Positions 23,878 through 32,603 of a stretch of DNA of 64,000 bases are shown here, in pieces; the first letter of the stretch is position 1; every line of letters starts with the position of its first letter. This stretch comes from Acidimicrobiia bacterium. Its GTDB lineage: Bacteria > Actinomycetota > Acidimicrobiia > Acidimicrobiales > Poriferisodalaceae. The stretch lies in contig JAJDZE010000021.1 of NCBI GenBank assembly GCA_022824805.1, positions 1 to 64,000 on the forward strand, written 5' to 3'. Under the pieces are notes generated by a model, which was given only the letters and a program-made list of their open reading frames with translations, was not told the origin of the DNA and searched no databases. Made by a program: the position numbers and the translations under genes.

Positions 23878-26388
23878 ATGCCTGAACAAGCGCAATGCGT
23901 GATCGTCGGCGGCGGTGCCATGGGGGCCGGCCTGCTGTATGCCCTCGCGCACGAGGGCTGGACCGACACGATCCTGGTGGAGAAGGGTGAGCTGACCTCT
24001 GGGTCCACCTGGCACGCAGCCGGACTGATCCCGAACTTCATCGGCGATCTCAACATGGCCAAGGTGCACCAGGAGGCGATCGCGCTCTACCCACGCCTTG
24101 AGGCAGAGACAGGACTGTCGGCGGGCTGGCACGGCTGCGGCGCCATCCGGCTGGCGCGCACGGCCGACGAGGCTGACTGGCACCACTACGTCCACGCCAT
24201 GCTCACCCAGATCGGCGTGGAGTCGCACCTGATCGGGCCCGCCGAGATTGCCGAACGGCACCCGCTGCTGACCGATCTCGACGACGTACGGCTCGGCTTC
24301 TTCACACCCCATGACGGCTGGACCGATCCGTCGAGCTGCACCAACGCCATGGCCAAGGGTGCCCGTGATCTGGGCTGTCGGATCATGCGCCACACGCTCG
24401 TCACCGGCATGTCTCAGCGCCCCGACGGCAGCTGGGACGTCACGGTCGTGTGCGGCGGGGCGGATCCGGCCCGCCGCCGCAACGGTTCCGACGGCGAGAG
24501 CGAGCGCGAGACCATCCACTGCGAGCACGTCGTGAACGCCGCCGGGCACTACGCGCCCCAGCTCGGCGCCATGATCGGGCTCGACGTTCCGATCGTGTCG
24601 GTCATCCACCAGTACCTGGTGACCGAGACGGTGCCCGAAGTCGAAGCCCTCGACTTCGAGCTGCCGGTGGTGCGCGATCCCCGTGCCTCGTGCTACTATC
24701 GCCAGGAGATCGACGGCCTGCTCATCGGGCCGTACGAGATGTCCGGTTCCCGGTCGTACGGCGTCGACGGCATCGACTGGGACCTGCACTTCCATCTGCC
24801 CGGCGAGAACCTCGATGTGCTCGAGGAGTGCCTCAGCTTCGCCGAGCAGCGCATCGGCGTGCTGTCCGACGCAGGCATCAAGCAGGTGGTGTCAGGTCCG
24901 ATCACCCACACCCCCGACTCGGGCTACCTCATGGGGCCAGCCCCCGGCGTGCGCAACTACTGGCACTGCAACGGGGCGTCGATCGGGATCACCCAGGGAC
25001 CGGGCGCCGGGAAGTTCCTGGCGCAGTGGATGGTCCACGGCCAGACCGACATCAACGTGCGGAACATGGATCCGCGCCGTTTCGGCGACCACACCGGCCC
25101 CAAGTCGCAATTCGCTCTCGAGAAGGCGCTCGACGAGTACCACGAGATGTACCAAGTGCGGCTGCCGGGCGAGCAGCGCGCCGCTGGCAGGCCGGTCAAG
25201 ACCACGCCGCTGTGGGGGCGCTTCGACGCGTTGGGAGCGCAGTGGCAGGAGATCTACGGGTGGGAACGCCCCCAGTACTTCTCGCCCGACGGCACGCCTG
25301 AGGCCCACTCGTTCCGTCGCTCCAACGCGCACGACGTGGTCGGCGCCGAGGTGAGCGGCGTACGCGAGCGCGTCGGCGTGGCCGATCTGAGCGCATTCGC
25401 CAAGTTCGAGGTGACCGGGCCCGACGCGGCGGCCCTGCTGGACCGGCTGTCGGCCAACCGCCTGCCTGGGCGCGACGGCGGCATCCGCCTGACCCACATG
25501 CTCACCGAGCTGGGCGGCATCGAGTGCGAGATGACCATTGCACGGCTGGCGCCGGACCGGTTCTGGCTGGCCTCCGCGATCATGGGCCAGAGCCACGACC
25601 TCGACTGGCTGCGCGATCACGCAGCGGCCGGCGAGCAGGTCAGCGTGCGTGACGCCACCGACGACACGGCCATCTTGGGTGTGACCGGGCCGCGTGCACG
25701 TGATGTGCTGTCGCCGCTGACCGATGCGGATCTCAGCAACGACGGGTTCAGCTGGCTGACTGCCCAGCAGATCTCGGTGGCAGGCGTGCCCGTCATCGCG
25801 CTGCGGGTGTCCTACGTCGGCGAGCTGGGCTGGGAGCTGCACTGCCCGATGGGCGATGTGGCCCGCGTGCATGACGCGGTCGCCGAAGCCGGCGAACCCC
25901 ACGGCCTCGTGCACTTCGGCAGCTACGCCATGAACGTCATGCGCATCGAGAAGGCCTACAAGGCATGGGGCAGCGAGCTGACCACCGAGATCACGCCGGT
26001 CGAGGCCCGACTCGAGCGCTTCGTGGACTACAGCCGCCCCTTCCTCGGACGTGACGCGGCGGTGGCCCGCCGCGAAGCCGAGGAACGCGGCGAGCCGCTG
26101 TCGATGGTGCTCGTCTACTGCGAGGTAGACACCGAGATGGGTCCGACGGGCAACGACGTGCGCGGCAACGAGCCGGCGTTCGCGCCCGGCAGCGACGAGC
26201 CCATGGGCATCGGCACGAGCGGCGCCTGGGGTCACTCGGTGGGCCGCAGCCTGGCTTTCGTCTACGTCGACCCCCGCTTCGAAGCCCCCGGCAGCACGTT
26301 CGAGCTGGATCTGCTCGGAGAGCGGCGCACCGCCACCGTGCTCGCCGAGGCGGCCTACGACCCCCACAACACAGCGCTGCGAGCCTGA
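23878..26388 (+). CDS. FAD-dependent dehydrogenase fused to GcvT domain, second copy
   Basis: An 836-residue paralogue of the FAD/GcvT enzyme at 19313, without the N-terminal repeat extension. It begins directly with the FAD loop 'CVIVGGGAMGAGLLYAL', then 'TSGSTWHAAGLIP', and in the second half the GcvT-like 'SYVGELGWELHCP' and 'MRIEKAYKAWGSEL'. The GcvT C-terminal barrel is complete. Predicted role is oxidative N-demethylation of dimethylglycine, sarcosine or a related compound, passing formaldehyde-level carbon to folate. It lies 101 bases upstream of the MttB-family gene on the same strand, suggesting a joint pathway for quaternary or tertiary amines. Start is the ATG at 23878; the preceding mini-frame may influence translation. 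Confidence 0.9.
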   Translation: MPEQAQCVIVGGGAMGAGLLYALAHEGWTDTILVEKGELTSGSTWHAAGLIPNFIGDLNMAKVHQEAIALYPRLEAETGLSAGWHGCGAIRLARTADEADWHHYVHAMLTQIGVESHLIGPAEIAERHPLLTDLDDVRLGFFTPHDGWTDPSSCTNAMAKGARDLGCRIMRHTLVTGMSQRPDGSWDVTVVCGGADPARRRNGSDGESERETIHCEHVVNAAGHYAPQLGAMIGLDVPIVSVIHQYLVTETVPEVEALDFELPVVRDPRASCYYRQEIDGLLIGPYEMSGSRSYGVDGIDWDLHFHLPGENLDVLEECLSFAEQRIGVLSDAGIKQVVSGPITHTPDSGYLMGPAPGVRNYWHCNGASIGITQGPGAGKFLAQWMVHGQTDINVRNMDPRRFGDHTGPKSQFALEKALDEYHEMYQVRLPGEQRAAGRPVKTTPLWGRFDALGAQWQEIYGWERPQYFSPDGTPEAHSFRRSNAHDVVGAEVSGVRERVGVADLSAFAKFEVTGPDAAALLDRLSANRLPGRDGGIRLTHMLTELGGIECEMTIARLAPDRFWLASAIMGQSHDLDWLRDHAAAGEQVSVRDATDDTAILGVTGPRARDVLSPLTDADLSNDGFSWLTAQQISVAGVPVIALRVSYVGELGWELHCPMGDVARVHDAVAEAGEPHGLVHFGSYAMNVMRIEKAYKAWGSELTTEITPVEARLERFVDYSRPFLGRDAAVARREAEERGEPLSMVLVYCEVDTEMGPTGNDVRGNEPAFAPGSDEPMGIGTSGAWGHSVGRSLAFVYVDPRFEAPGSTFELDLLGERRTATVLAEAAYDPHNTALRA

Positions 26389-26490
26389 ACCCGACATGGC
26401 AACGCTGTCGCATCTCTGCCCCTGAACCACAAGGACCCGGCGAACCCCGCCACTCACAACACAGATTGCACGAGGAGGTGCCCGCAGGAG

Positions 26491-28089
26491 ATGTCTGACG
26501 CGGCTGCACCGACACCCGAGACTGCTGAGCCGCCCCGCCGGCGCCGCGGCGGCGGCCGGGCCGGCCGCATCGCCGTCCGCGAAGCGGCGCCCGAGCGCGA
26601 TCGCAGGCCCGTCCGTCCGGGCCTGCCCGGGGGACGATTCAAACCCTTGACCGAGAGCGAAATGCAGCAGGTGTACGACACCGCACTCGGGCTGCTCGAA
26701 GACGTCGGCATGGGCGATCCCCTCGACGAATTCGTCGAGGCGGCAACGCCTGTGGGCGGGTGGGTCGACGACAACGGACGCATTCACCTGCCTCGCGGCG
26801 TCGTGGAGCGCGCCATCGAGACGGCGGCCAAGGAATGGATCTGGCACGGCTTCGACGACGATCAGTCGGTGCACGTGGGCGGCGAGCATGTCTATTTCGG
26901 CACGTCCGGCGCCGCGGTGATGATGTACGACCACGAGACCGGCACGTTCCGCGATTCGCTCGCACAGGACGTGTACGACTGCGGCCGCTTGGTCGACACG
27001 CTCGACAACCTGCACTTCTACGTGCGCACGGTGGTGGCACGCGACATGGTCGAGACCCGTGACCTCGACATGACCACCGCATACGCAGTGATGTGCAGCA
27101 CCACCAAGCCGGGCGGATCGTCGTGGTTCGAGCCGGAATGGGTGTACGAGTCGGTCGAGATGTTCGACCTCGTGCTGGGCGGCGAGGGCGAGTTCGCGAA
27201 GCGCCCCTTCATCGCGGCCAACAACACCTTCGTCGTACCGCCGCTGCGCTTCGCGTACGACTCGGCGAGGTGCCTCGTCGCCCAGGTGCGCACGGGCATG
27301 CCTATCAACCTGCTGTCGGCCCTGCAGGCCGGCGCCACTGCGCCTGCGGCGCTCGCCGGCGCTCTCGCGCAGGCGGTGGCCGAGTGCCTCGGCGGGTTGA
27401 CCTTCGTGAACCTGCTGTCACCCGGACATCCCTGCCTGCTGGGCCTGTGGCCGTTCGTGTCGGATCTGCGCACGGGCGCGATGAGCGGGGGATCGGGCGA
27501 GGAGGGGATCCTCAACGCCGCAGCGGCCGAAGTCGGCCACTGGCTCGGGCTGCCCACCGGCGTGGCCGCGGGCATGACGGATTCCAAGGTGAACGACGCG
27601 CAAGCCGGTTACGAGAAGGGCCTGAACGTCGGGCTGGCCGGTCATGCGGGAGCGAACATCGTCTATGAGTCGGCGGGGATGCTGGCGAGCCTGCTGGCGT
27701 GCTCGCACGAGGCGCTGGTGATCGACAACGACATGCTGGGCGCCATCAACCGCACCGTGCGCGGCATCGAGGTGAACGCCGACACCTTGTCCGCAGAGCT
27801 CATCGGCGAGGTCATTGCCGGGCCGGGCCACTTCCTGGGCTCGCCGCAGACGCTCGAGCTCATGGAAACCGAGTACCTCTACCCGCTGGTGTCCAACCGG
27901 GACACTCCCGAGGACTGGACCGAAGCAGGCAGCCGGGCTGCGCACGATGTGGCTCACGACCATGTGGTGGCCACGCTGAAGAGCCACTGGCCGTCGCACA
28001 TCAGCCCTGCGGTCGACGCCGCTGTCCGCGAAGCCTTCCCGATCGGCCTGCCTCCCCAGGGCCCCGCGATCGAGGAGGCTGCGTCGTAG
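26491..28089 (+). CDS. Non-pyrrolysine trimethylamine methyltransferase (MttB) family protein
   Basis: A 532-residue member of the MttB superfamily, corrinoid-dependent methyltransferases for trimethylamine or glycine betaine. After a basic Arg/Gly-rich N-terminus (residues 15-35), the conserved barrel follows with 'ALGLLEDVGMGDP', 'YFGTSGAAVMMYD', 'CSTTKPGGSSWFEP', 'SGEEG' and 'GHFLGSPQTLELMETEYLYP' (last 20 residues of that stretch). The frame is continuous with no internal TAG, so this is the pyrrolysine-free type, whose characterised relatives demethylate glycine betaine or other quaternary amines. A strong ribosome-binding site (GAGGAGG, then CAGGAG) precedes the ATG. No corrinoid protein gene is in the window. 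Linked with the FAD/GcvT genes, it suggests stepwise demethylation of betaine-like compounds. Confidence 0.88.
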   Translation: MSDAAAPTPETAEPPRRRRGGGRAGRIAVREAAPERDRRPVRPGLPGGRFKPLTESEMQQVYDTALGLLEDVGMGDPLDEFVEAATPVGGWVDDNGRIHLPRGVVERAIETAAKEWIWHGFDDDQSVHVGGEHVYFGTSGAAVMMYDHETGTFRDSLAQDVYDCGRLVDTLDNLHFYVRTVVARDMVETRDLDMTTAYAVMCSTTKPGGSSWFEPEWVYESVEMFDLVLGGEGEFAKRPFIAANNTFVVPPLRFAYDSARCLVAQVRTGMPINLLSALQAGATAPAALAGALAQAVAECLGGLTFVNLLSPGHPCLLGLWPFVSDLRTGAMSGGSGEEGILNAAAAEVGHWLGLPTGVAAGMTDSKVNDAQAGYEKGLNVGLAGHAGANIVYESAGMLASLLACSHEALVIDNDMLGAINRTVRGIEVNADTLSAELIGEVIAGPGHFLGSPQTLELMETEYLYPLVSNRDTPEDWTEAGSRAAHDVAHDHVVATLKSHWPSHISPAVDAAVREAFPIGLPPQGPAIEEAAS

Positions 28090-28187
28090 CACCGCGTTCT
28101 GCGCCTCTTGGCGCAGCGACTCGCGGCTCTGGCGCAATCTGAACGGCGGGCTGTCGGTGGTCTGCGTCGGCTGTGAGCGGTCGCTAG

Positions 28188-28262
28188 ATTCCGAATCAGC
28201 CCGGCGCACATTCCGAATTGGCCAGGCGTGTATTCCGAATTAGACAGAGCCTCATGCCGAAT
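28188..28262 (+). repeat. Four tandem 22-bp iterons running into a start codon
   Basis: ATTCCGAAT begins at 28188, 28210 and 28232, and a fourth variant ATGCCGAAT begins at 28254, each exactly 22 bases apart. The remaining 13 bases of each unit are also partly shared. The fourth unit contains the ATG start codon of DUF4143 copy 3. The spacing is about two helical turns, as expected for cooperative binding of a repressor on one face of DNA. Confidence 0.75.
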
Positions 28263-29513
28263 CAGACCACGCAGAGCGGAGCGCTCATCGCCCGACACGC
28301 CGAGCCGCAGGTGCGCGCGGCTTTGGCCGACACTCGCATTGTCGCCATTGTCGGGCCGCGCCAATCGGGCAAGACGACGCTCGCCCGCCGCATCGCCGGC
28401 GGCGATGGCCGGCAGTTCGTCACCCTCGGTGACGAGCAGTCGAGACAGTTCGCCCAAGAGGACCCGAGGGGATTCACCAGCGGCTTGCACCGAGCAGTGA
28501 TCGACGAAGTCCAGAGAGCGCCGAGTCTGATCTTGGAGTTGAAGCGGATTGTCGACGAAGACCCGCGCCCCGGGCAGTTCCTCATCACCGGTTCGGTCGA
28601 CCTGTTCGCAGGTTCAATGTCGCCAGACTCCTTGGCCGGGCGTGTCGAAACGGTCGAGCTGTTGCCCTTCTCACAAGCCGAGATCGCCGGCACACAGCCG
28701 TCCTCGTTCATCGATCGTGCATTCGCGAGTGACTTCGCGGGCCTGGCTGCCGCCGGGCCCACCGACGACCTCGTGGAGCGAGTGGGGCGCGGCGGCTACC
28801 CCGAGGCGCTGACGCGCTCCGCGCCTGCCAGGCGACGGTCATGGCTGCGCAACTATGCGCGCGTGGTCGCCGAGCACGATGTCCGCGACATCGCCCAAGT
28901 CGCCAAACGCGACGAGCTGCCTCGCCTGATCGCCCACGCAGCCGTCGCAGCCGGCGGACTGCTCAACATGTCCGCACTCGGCACGCGTCTCGGCGTGGAC
29001 GGCAAGACTGTCGACCGCTGGCTCGTGCTGCTTGAGCACATGTTCCTGATTCGCCGGGTGCGCGCCTGGGATCGCAGCGACCTGAAGCGCCTGGTGAAGG
29101 CGCCGAAGCTCCAGTTCCTCGATTCCGGCCTGTTAGCAGCACTGCAAGGCGTAGATGCCGCGAGCATCGCCAGCGACCGGCAACGGCTCGGCCCTTTGCT
29201 GGAGAGCTTTGTCTACGGGGAACTCGCCAAGGCCGTTGCACTCAGCAGTGACCTGACCGCCGTCAGCCACTACCGCGACAAGAGCGGCGCAGAAGTCGAC
29301 TTCGTGCTCGAACGCTCGCCGGGCGCCGTCGTCGGCATCGAAGTCAAGGCGCGGGCCACGGCGCACCCCCGAGACTTCACCGGGCTGCGACGCCTGAAGG
29401 ACGCCGTGGGTGAGAGCTTCGCCTGCGGGGTCCTCCTGCACAACGGCGATCGCGTGCACCAAACCGCACCCGGCATGTACGCGATGCCGGTCAAGATGCT
29501 CTGGGAAGCCTGA
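28254..29513 (+). CDS. AAA+ ATPase with DUF4143 domain, copy 3
   Basis: A 419-residue protein of standard DUF4143 length. Walker A is VGPRQSGKTT, Walker B 'RAVIDEVQRAPSL', sensor-like 'FLITGSVDLFAG', then 'FLDSGLLAALQG', 'LLESFVYGELAK' and the nuclease-like 'GAEVDFVLER ... GIEVKA'. The in-frame ATG at 28254 is preferred over the longer frame from 28218, because the latter lies in the 22-bp repeats. The family's role is unknown; nuclease-like C-terminal motifs and frequent occurrence in variable regions suggest defence, mobility or genome maintenance (inference). It is the third such gene in 14 kb, and sequence differs clearly from the other two, so they are not recent duplicates. Confidence 0.86.
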   Translation: MPNQTTQSGALIARHAEPQVRAALADTRIVAIVGPRQSGKTTLARRIAGGDGRQFVTLGDEQSRQFAQEDPRGFTSGLHRAVIDEVQRAPSLILELKRIVDEDPRPGQFLITGSVDLFAGSMSPDSLAGRVETVELLPFSQAEIAGTQPSSFIDRAFASDFAGLAAAGPTDDLVERVGRGGYPEALTRSAPARRRSWLRNYARVVAEHDVRDIAQVAKRDELPRLIAHAAVAAGGLLNMSALGTRLGVDGKTVDRWLVLLEHMFLIRRVRAWDRSDLKRLVKAPKLQFLDSGLLAALQGVDAASIASDRQRLGPLLESFVYGELAKAVALSSDLTAVSHYRDKSGAEVDFVLERSPGAVVGIEVKARATAHPRDFTGLRRLKDAVGESFACGVLLHNGDRVHQTAPGMYAMPVKMLWEA

Positions 29514-29664
29514 ACTGGCTTCGGCAGCACGCGGGTCAAGCTTCGAGCCGCTGGACCACGTCCGCGGCGATACCGTGCGGCCGGCGACCGTCTGTTTGGC
29601 ACCTGTTCGAACTGTTCGTAGCCAGCGGCTGGCTCGACTAACGGGTCCCCGTCAAGGGTATGGG

Positions 29665-30393
29665 TTAGGCCGAAGCGCCGAGATTCAGTGTTGCGAGCAG
29701 CGCGCCGACACGTTGGCCGATGTCGTCGCGTACCCCGCGTACGACCTCGATCGGCTGGCCGGCGGGGTCGGTGAGCTCCCAGTCCTCGTAGCGCTTGCCC
29801 GGAATGATGGGGCAGGCATCGCCGCAGCCCATCGTGACGATGACGTCGGCAGCTCGGGCGATTTCATCGGTCCACGGCTTGGGGTACTCGCCGGTGATGT
29901 CGATACCGATCTCGCCCATGGCCTCGATGACGGCGGCGTTGGTCTCGAGCCCGGGATCCGAACCGCCGGAGAACACGTCGACGCGGCTACCCGCGAGGTG
30001 CCGGAGCCAGCCGGCCGCCATCTGCGAGCGTCCCGCGTTGTGAGTGCACAGGAACAGCACCGCCGGCACCTCGAGCGATCCGACCTCCAGCCGCTTGAGC
30101 GCGCGCAGCCGGTCGCGGGTGAAGCGCTCGATGAGCAGCGGCAGCCAGTCCAGCAACCGAGCACCGGCCTTCAGCTTGGTGCGTGAATCGACCATGTAGC
30201 GCTCGATGGTCTCGGCGTTGAAGACGCCTTCGAACTCGTCGCGAAGCTTGGCCGCGCCCTGCTTGATCAGCAGCTGCTCGGTGGTGAACTCCGGCAGGCC
30301 AACCTCATGATCTTCCGCCGTGAAGTTGTGCGGCGCGGTGCCGCCCGGTGTCGAATTGGTGGACAAGGGCGCTCCTGGGGTACGACCGCGCAT
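29665..30393 (-). CDS. arsC: Low-molecular-weight phosphatase / arsenate reductase with N-terminal helical domain
   Basis: A 242-residue protein. Residues 105-240 form the LMW-phosphatase fold used by thioredoxin/mycothiol-type arsenate reductases: 'VLFLCTHNAGRSQMA' holds the nucleophilic cysteine and phosphate loop, 'VFSGGSDPG' follows, and 'VIVTMGCGDACPIIPGKRYEDWEL' (part) contains the redox cysteine pair and general acid region. The first 100 residues contain a three-helix region ('FNAETIERYMVDSRTKL') that I have seen at the N-terminus of similar actinobacterial ArsC proteins. It would reduce arsenate to arsenite or act as a phosphatase. No efflux gene or ArsR regulator is adjacent. The ATG at 30393 is chosen; a downstream start is possible since the first 25 residues look unstructured. 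Confidence 0.82.
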   Translation of the reverse strand: MRGRTPGAPLSTNSTPGGTAPHNFTAEDHEVGLPEFTTEQLLIKQGAAKLRDEFEGVFNAETIERYMVDSRTKLKAGARLLDWLPLLIERFTRDRLRALKRLEVGSLEVPAVLFLCTHNAGRSQMAAGWLRHLAGSRVDVFSGGSDPGLETNAAVIEAMGEIGIDITGEYPKPWTDEIARAADVIVTMGCGDACPIIPGKRYEDWELTDPAGQPIEVVRGVRDDIGQRVGALLATLNLGASA

Positions 30394-30556
30394 CGGCCCC
30401 GGCGCGGCATCCGGCTCAGCCTCGTAGGTAAGCGGCGACCGTGGGAGGGGTCAAGCGATGTCGCGGCATCGTTGGACGATGTTTGCGCGATGTTCGCGTT
30501 GGACGCTGATGCGCCGGCGCCGCCGCCATGGCGCCGACCGTCTCTAGCGTGAGCCC

Positions 30557-31078
30557 GTGACACGAGCCTCCGATCAGAACGTGGTGCTGACCGGATTCAT
30601 GGGAACGGGCAAGACGACCGTGGGCCGGCTCATTGCGCGCGTGCTGGGCTGGTCGTTCGTGGACACCGATGCCGTGATCGCGGCTCGGCATGGGCCCATC
30701 GACGCCATCTTCGCCGAGCAGGGCGAGGCCACGTTTCGGCAACTCGAACGGCAGGTCGCTGCTGAGTTCGCGCAGCGACGCCAGCACGTCATCGCCACGG
30801 GGGGCCGCATGCTGCTGGACGAAGCCAACTCCGATGCGCTCACCGCAACCGGTCGCGTCTTCTGCCTCGTCGCCAGTACGGATGAGATCATCCACCGCCT
30901 GCGAGCCGATGTCGATGGACCGGTGCGGCCGCTGCTTGTGGGCGACGATCCGGCAGCCGCAGTAGCCCGCCTCCTGAGCGAACGGGCAGCGGGCTACGGG
31001 CAGTTCGAGCAGGTCCACACGGCGGGCCGCTCACCGCAGGACATAGCAACAGACATCATCGACCGCCTCGATATCTAG
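30557..31078 (+). CDS. Shikimate-kinase-like P-loop kinase
   Basis: A 173-residue small kinase starting with GTG at 30557. Walker A is 'GFMGTGKTTVG', followed by 'DTDAVIAARHG', a shikimate-kinase-type substrate Asp, and 'IATGGRMLL' as the glycine-rich substrate loop; 'RPLL' resembles the lid region. It would phosphorylate shikimate or a sugar acid. It is not next to aroB or aroC, unlike the common biosynthetic gene arrangement, and a role as a paralogue acting on another substrate such as gluconate is possible. No further domain. It runs away from the arsC-like gene with 163 bases of GC-rich, apparently non-coding DNA between. Confidence 0.75.
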   Translation: MTRASDQNVVLTGFMGTGKTTVGRLIARVLGWSFVDTDAVIAARHGPIDAIFAEQGEATFRQLERQVAAEFAQRRQHVIATGGRMLLDEANSDALTATGRVFCLVASTDEIIHRLRADVDGPVRPLLVGDDPAAAVARLLSERAAGYGQFEQVHTAGRSPQDIATDIIDRLDI

Positions 31079-31215
31079 CTCGACTCGGAGCGTTGCTGGT
31101 CCGGTTTGGTTGGTGCATTCGGCACGGACTTACGCCCGAGCGGCGACATTGCGCGCCGTCAACCTGGTTGCAAGTCGGGCTGCTATGGCAGTGAGACCGT
31201 TCGCGTGGAGGGCTG

Positions 31216-32553
31216 TCACCGAAGGACGTCTGACGGCAATGGAACGTCGTCGACATCGCGGAGGCCCCAGCAAGCGAGATCACCGTCAGTATCGATCGCG
31301 CACGAGAACGAACCTTCGGCGACAACGTCCAGATAGATGCCCGCGGGGGGCGATGCCTGCCCGCGAGAATCGTCGCCCCAGCATGCGAGTTGGCCATCGG
31401 TGCGGATCGCACAGGAGTGAGATCGCGCAGTGCTGACAGCTATGTAGGTGCCCGCAAGCGGCGACCACTCGCGACCGGTGGTGCCCCAGCACGCGAGCTG
31501 GCCGTCGGTGCGGATCGCGCACCAGTGATGGTCGAATGCGTCGATCGCTGCATAGGTCCCTTCGGGCGGCGATGCTTGGTCGGTCCAGCCGGAACCCCAG
31601 CATGCGAGTTGGCCGTCGGTGCGGATCGCGCATGCGTCGACGATGGCAGCCGCAACGGCGGTGTAGGTCCCCCCGGGCGGCGATTCGAGCCCGGAAATGC
31701 CGCGCTCCCAGCATGCGAGTTGGCCGTCGGTGCGGATCGCACACCAGAGATGGTCACCGAGGTCTACGTCTTGGTAGGTCCCTTTGAGCTCCGATGCTTG
31801 ACCGGGCCAGCTGTAACCCCAGCATGCGAGTTCGCCGTTGGTGCGGATCGCGCATGCCGACCCGGTTCCAGCGGAAATCGCAGAGAAGTTCCCTGCTGGC
31901 GGCGATGCTTGCCCGAAGTCACGCCCTGCGATGCCGTCACCGCCGAGGAGCGAACATGCGAGTTCTCCGTCGGTGCGGATCGCGCACGCGAAATTCCACC
32001 GAGCGGCGATCGCGCTGTAGCCGCTGACCTCTTCCACGGTGTCGGCATCGATGACGGTGAAATCGGGGGAGCGCCCAGCGGCGAGGTCCGTAGCGAGCTC
32101 ACCTACAAGTCGAGCAGTTTCCCAGCGGTCAGCGCCTCCGATTCGATGTATTTGGCGGCCGTGGAGTTTCGCGTCGGGTACGGCCGCGACTCCACCCACT
32201 ACGTACACGTTTGGTGCCGCGGCAGCGAGCAACGCCTTCGAAGCCGCGGGCATCGGGGCACCTCGCGCGCCGGCATCTACTACACAGCGTGAACCGATGA
32301 CCCCTGCGAGGGTCACTGCGCTGTAGATGTCGCTTTGCGCTGCGTCGTCGGAAGCTGCCATCACCGCGTTCGCTCCCACGCAACGGTCCATGCCTGAGGG
32401 CCAGCGCGCACCGCCGGTGCTTGCATTCGCTGCATCTGCATGCAATGCCACAGGCAGCATCACAGCTGCTGCAACCATGGCGGCCAGACTGCAGACGGCC
32501 CGAGACCGCCGCTGTGCATGGGCGTCACGAAGACGAGTCATGCGAAACATCAT
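31216..32553 (-). CDS. Secreted RCC1-like repeat protein with cell-wall-binding-like segment
   Basis: A 445-residue exported protein: basic start, hydrophobic core and AxA-type end around residue 43 give a signal peptide. Residues 110-160 ('NVYVVGGVAAVPDAKL', 'IHRIGGADRWETARLVGELA') match the CWB2-type cell-wall repeat pattern, here apparently a partial unit. From residue 190 there are seven copies of a repeat with core CAIRTDGQLACWG, cysteines of CAI at 190, 234, 271, 308, 345, 381 and 418, so the period is 37 residues. This is an RCC1/BNR-like beta-propeller arrangement with two cysteines per repeat, plausibly disulfide-linked. Start ATG at 32553; a second ATG four codons later is possible. 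Likely a surface protein; ligand unknown. Confidence 0.85.
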   Translation of the reverse strand: MMFRMTRLRDAHAQRRSRAVCSLAAMVAAAVMLPVALHADAANASTGGARWPSGMDRCVGANAVMAASDDAAQSDIYSAVTLAGVIGSRCVVDAGARGAPMPAASKALLAAAAPNVYVVGGVAAVPDAKLHGRQIHRIGGADRWETARLVGELATDLAAGRSPDFTVIDADTVEEVSGYSAIAARWNFACAIRTDGELACSLLGGDGIAGRDFGQASPPAGNFSAISAGTGSACAIRTNGELACWGYSWPGQASELKGTYQDVDLGDHLWCAIRTDGQLACWERGISGLESPPGGTYTAVAAAIVDACAIRTDGQLACWGSGWTDQASPPEGTYAAIDAFDHHWCAIRTDGQLACWGTTGREWSPLAGTYIAVSTARSHSCAIRTDGQLACWGDDSRGQASPPAGIYLDVVAEGSFSCAIDTDGDLACWGLRDVDDVPLPSDVLR

Positions 32554-32603
32554 GGCGCGTCACGCTAAGCCGATGAGTGGGGAGCGAACCCGTCCCGTTC
32601 GGA

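Noticed and set aside
26491-28089. Pyrrolysine-containing trimethylamine methyltransferase
   Set aside because: The MttB-family frame is continuous with no in-frame TAG, so pyrrolysine is not used here.
29514-29664. Possible tRNA gene
   Set aside because: The GTTCGAA-like sequence has no matching acceptor stem or anticodon arm nearby.
31380-31990. CRISPR-like repeats
   Set aside because: The DNA repeats are in frame and encode a 37-residue protein repeat; spacing and coding sense exclude a CRISPR array.
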